DNA of 64,000 bases from Microcoleus sp. FACHB-61. Lineage in GTDB: Bacteria; Cyanobacteriota; Cyanobacteriia; Cyanobacteriales; Microcoleaceae. Below the pieces are notes generated by a model. It was not told where the DNA came from. It saw nothing but the letters and a program-made list of their open reading frames with translations, and ran no database searches. A program made the translations under genes and the position numbers. The DNA is taken from positions 1 through 64,000 of the forward strand of contig JACJNY010000075.1 in assembly GCA_014695295.1 (NCBI GenBank), written 5' to 3'. Positions 61,329-64,000 of this stretch are shown here, one piece after another. Each line of letters starts with the position of its first letter. The stretch's first letter is position 1.

Positions 61329-62903
61329 CTAAGGGTTTTTCTTGGATGCGGGAGAGGGAGATTGTTGAGCTTTCGGAGCCGCTTTTTCGGGGTTGGGCGA
61401 AGGCTTCGGACTGGGAATTGTTGGAGCAACTGACGGCTTTGAATTCGCGGCTGGGGAGGATAGCGGTTTCGGAGAAACTGGTGCGGCTAACGGGGCCGCA
61501 GGAGCTGTTTGAGCGCCTAAAATGCTGGCGTCTCCCGTGTCAAAGGTGCCGGCGATGCAAGCGATCATCATTGTCGCTAAAGTGCCGACAAATAATGCTT
61601 TCCAACCGAGCTCGGAAATGTCTTTGCGACGGGAGGGAATTAGGGCGATCGTACCGCCGACAAATATGCCGACGGAGGCTAAGTGGGCGAAGCCGGAAAG
61701 GGCGTAACTGACAATTAAAACTGTACGAGGGCTCACCAGTCCTTTTGCGCCCGCTTCTGCTAAACTTTGATAGGGCGGAATGGCTGTTTCTAACAACCTG
61801 CGACCGATAATTACTGATGCTTCCCAAGAGTCCTCTAATGGAACTCCTGTTAATAGCGTCAGGGGATAAAATAAGACTCCCATAATGTTGGCTAAGGTGA
61901 CAACTTTGAACAAGTCACCAATTGGACTTGGCAAAATTGCCAGCCAGCCAAAGAATTGATTAATTAAGGAAACTAAGCCCAAGATTAAAATCAAAACAGC
62001 GGCAATGGCTACCGCCATTTTTACACCGTCCAACGCGCCAACAATTGCCGCATCCAAAGGGCTGACTCGTTCGATGGGTTCTCCCCCAACTGTCTCTTGT
62101 TTGAATTCTTCGCGCTCCATGTCCGAAATTTCTTCGCCCACAAACTCGCGGCCTTGAGGCTTCGGTTCTTCCTTGGGAATGCCACCCATTGTCAGGGGCA
62201 CGCCTGTTTCGGGTACTAAGATTTTGGAGAGGACAAAACAAGCGGGAATGGCGATAATTGACGCTGAAACTAAATGCCCTAAAATATTGGGAAAAACTGG
62301 CTTTAGAAAACTAACGTAAATTGCTAAAGTTGAAGAAGCGGCCGTCCCAAAACAGCAAGAGAGGATTGCACAAATTTCCGAACGAGTCATTTTCGGCAAA
62401 TAAGGCTTGACGACAATTGCCGCTTCAATGCCTACGAAAATATTAGCCGCACCGCTGAGGGCTTCTGCACCGCTCAACCGCATGGTCGTATAAAAGATTT
62501 TGGCAAAAAGTTCGGTGACAATTTGTATCACGCCGATGTTGTATAGCAAGGCCATGAGGCCAGAAAAAAAGATGACTGTCGGTAAAGCTCTAAAGGCAAA
62601 AATATATCCTAAATTAACTGCCGGCTCTTTACCAGGTATTGGTACAACATTACTCCCGAATACAAATCTAGCTCCAGCGTCAGCAGCAGTGAATACTCCA
62701 TCCAGCAACCTAGTAAACCCCTCTAAAGCGATGCGAGTTGGGGGGAACAGGAATACTAAAAATCCTAAGACTAATTGCAAGCCAATGCCCCAGATGATGA
62801 CGCGCCAGGGAATATACTTGGACTGTCGGTTTTCTGAAAAAACCCAGGCGATCGCACACAAGCCAAAGATGCCCAGAAACGAGATAAGATTGTAGATAGA
62901 CAT
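61329..62903 (-). CDS. nupC: NupC/CNT-family nucleoside transporter
   Basis: A 524-residue concentrative nucleoside transporter. Family signatures: GLMALLYNIGVIQIVTE, SGAEALSGAANIFVGIEAA, FGTAASSTLAIYVSFL, and the later NIMGVLFYPLTLLTGVP, YALSGFAHLASVGIFVGG. About ten helices are predicted. It is a sodium- or proton-coupled nucleoside importer of the inner membrane. The last 70 residues are a Pro/Ser/Ala-rich tail not seen in most homologues and perhaps repeat-derived. A hydrophilic loop (about 235-285) interrupts the first half. The gene symbol is by family. Confidence 0.92.
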   Translation of the reverse strand: MSIYNLISFLGIFGLCAIAWVFSENRQSKYIPWRVIIWGIGLQLVLGFLVFLFPPTRIALEGFTRLLDGVFTAADAGARFVFGSNVVPIPGKEPAVNLGYIFAFRALPTVIFFSGLMALLYNIGVIQIVTELFAKIFYTTMRLSGAEALSGAANIFVGIEAAIVVKPYLPKMTRSEICAILSCCFGTAASSTLAIYVSFLKPVFPNILGHLVSASIIAIPACFVLSKILVPETGVPLTMGGIPKEEPKPQGREFVGEEISDMEREEFKQETVGGEPIERVSPLDAAIVGALDGVKMAVAIAAVLILILGLVSLINQFFGWLAILPSPIGDLFKVVTLANIMGVLFYPLTLLTGVPLEDSWEASVIIGRRLLETAIPPYQSLAEAGAKGLVSPRTVLIVSYALSGFAHLASVGIFVGGTIALIPSRRKDISELGWKALFVGTLATMMIACIAGTFDTGDASILGAQTAPAAPLAAPVSPKPLSSPAANSKPSVAPTIPSPKPSPNPEKAAPKAQQSPSPASKKNP

Positions 62904-63123
62904 GAGCCTAGTCCTTGAAATACTTAAGAATGCCGATCGACGGTTTGCACCACATCAGTTATACTATTCATCTGACGGCAAATGCTAAAAAAAATAACAG
63001 GCAGATAAATTACGCACTCAACAGCGTACTGATGTCATTGCTTAGGTCATTCCGAACTCTGCGGATCTTTAGCAAGCCTTGATTTGCCGTAATTACCAGC
63101 AGTTTAGATAGAAACTCTAACAC

Positions 63124-63405
63124 ATGGAAGCTTTTGCTCCACATCCTCCTGAATGGACTGCGACGGCGGTTCACGCTAATGAGTTTTGCTGTCCCAAGTG
63201 CGGCGCTAGCTGCACGGATGCCGCTGAGGTCTGGATTAATCGCCGATCGCCAGTATACACCGAGTTCAACCGCCGCAAGTGGCAAGAATTTTACCGCTGC
63301 CAGTGCGGCGGCGTGTGGTGGGCCTGGAGTAACGATAGGCCTCCTTCTGAACTTGTGCGTCGTGAGGAGAGCTCGGATGAGGGCCCCGATGATGATGATT
63401 TTTAG
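63124..63405 (+). CDS. Small zinc-ribbon protein
   Basis: A 93-residue protein with two Cys pairs that can form a zinc ribbon: CCPKCGASC near 22-30 and CQCGG near 59-63. The aromatic WQEFYRCQCGGVWWAW follows the usual pattern of small ribbon proteins. The tail is strongly acidic (DEGPDDDDF). Similar small proteins occur in many filamentous cyanobacteria; function unknown. Confidence 0.7.
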   Translation: MEAFAPHPPEWTATAVHANEFCCPKCGASCTDAAEVWINRRSPVYTEFNRRKWQEFYRCQCGGVWWAWSNDRPPSELVRREESSDEGPDDDDF

Positions 63406-63509
63406 AACGGTGACAGAATTTTCGACTTTCGATTTTCGATTTTATTTAAAATTAGGGTAAGGTGCGCGTGGGGCATCCTAAATTTAGATAGGTGAGCGCC
63501 AGTTCTAAA

Positions 63510-63704
63510 CTAATTCAGCACGTCAAGTATTCCCTTGACTACGCCTTCCATGACTTTTTCAATTAAGCTCAATTCATTTTCTCCGATCGACTCATTTAAG
63601 AGCATTGACTGAATTCGCTGTCTGTCATCGCGAGTCAGTTCGCCTGACGAAAATATCCGCTCTACTATTTGTTCAGTTAGAAATAAGTAAGTGGGAGTTT
63701 GCAT
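63510..63704 (-). CDS. Small conserved hypothetical protein
   Basis: A 64-residue helical protein (YLFLTEQIVERIFSSGELTRDDRQRIQSMLLNE). Codon use and the clear ATG start suggest that it is real. No domain is recognised; it resembles short cyanobacterial proteins with an LTRDDRQxIxxML motif. The last 296 bases of the window beyond it show no further credible gene. Confidence 0.6.
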   Translation of the reverse strand: MQTPTYLFLTEQIVERIFSSGELTRDDRQRIQSMLLNESIGENELSLIEKVMEGVVKGILDVLN

Positions 63705-64000
63705 GGTTGGTCTCTAAAAGCATCAATATTTTGTTTTTAACTTCATTATTAGAGGAGCCAGTTATTTTGTGGGTTTTTGCCGTCCCACCCAATCAGTGCT
63801 CCAATCATAAGACTCGGGGTGCATTTTGTCAAGAGACTGGCTGCAGAGAAATATAAAATCTGCATTGTATTTCCGACATTCTGGCAACGCGCGGTTTTGG
63901 AGTGCGATCGACTGATGCCCTGTGCGTACAAGGTCGATCGACCCCCGGCGGTGGCAGTATTCGATCGACCTTTTTAAGTTTATTGGCACTTGGGCGGAAC

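Overview
The window looks like chromosome of a filamentous, motile, non-heterocystous cyanobacterium of the Oscillatoriales (Microcoleus/Oscillatoria type). Evidence: frequent GCGATCGC (HIP1) sites, an orange carotenoid protein, NdhH of the cyanobacterial NDH-1 complex, LL-diaminopimelate aminotransferase, a complete-looking hormogonium-motility (hmp) chemotaxis locus, and dense short tandem and hairpin repeats such as AAACCCGGTTTCT. The genus is an inference. No rRNA, tRNA or CRISPR array was found.

Layout. 1-10 kb: a decayed gene end, a DUF433/PIN-like toxin-antitoxin pair, a MidA/NDUFAF7-type methyltransferase just downstream of ndhH, rsmH, a response-regulator/PP2C phosphatase and an anti-sigma-type kinase that look like the HmpU/HmpW partner-switching pair, then a carotenoid-binding CTDH protein and OCP. 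10-22.5 kb: queG, a HAD phosphatase, a SWIM-protein/SNF2-helicase pair (the helicase carries a LAGLIDADG intein in its Walker A motif), pnp, and a pentapeptide-repeat/RidA fusion. 22.8-37.4 kb: the hmp locus, with hmpA (PatA-like), hmpC (CheW), hmpD (MCP) and hmpE (CheA hybrid) on the minus strand and hmpF on the plus strand. The small CheY gene (hmpB) expected between hmpA and hmpC is absent and a transposase relic lies there. 37.3-50.6 kb: tilS, a KGK protein, ccsA, a giant secreted FHA/CHAT protein with a Pro-Ala repeat rod, a DUF3352 protein, a hypothetical gene and dapL. 50.6-64 kb: an AT-rich accessory island with an AAA ATPase overlapping a TOPRIM-like protein (a candidate two-gene defence system), an HTH regulator, Uma2 nuclease, cofH, two glycosyltransferases, an HNH nuclease pair, DUF3318, a NupC nucleoside transporter and small hypotheticals.

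How the parts relate. Two modules for hormogonium behaviour are present: the Hmp chemotaxis array with HmpF, which controls type IV pilus gliding, and the partner-switching pair. Photoprotection (OCP, CTDH) and photosynthetic/respiratory electron transport (NdhH, CcsA, the probable NdhH methyltransferase) form a second theme.

The most unusual general property is repeat mobility into genes. Short repeats that fill intergenic spaces also occur, in frame, inside tilS, the SNF2 helicase and a GT39-like glycosyltransferase. The strongest candidate for an undescribed system is the AAA/TOPRIM pair at 50908-53362.
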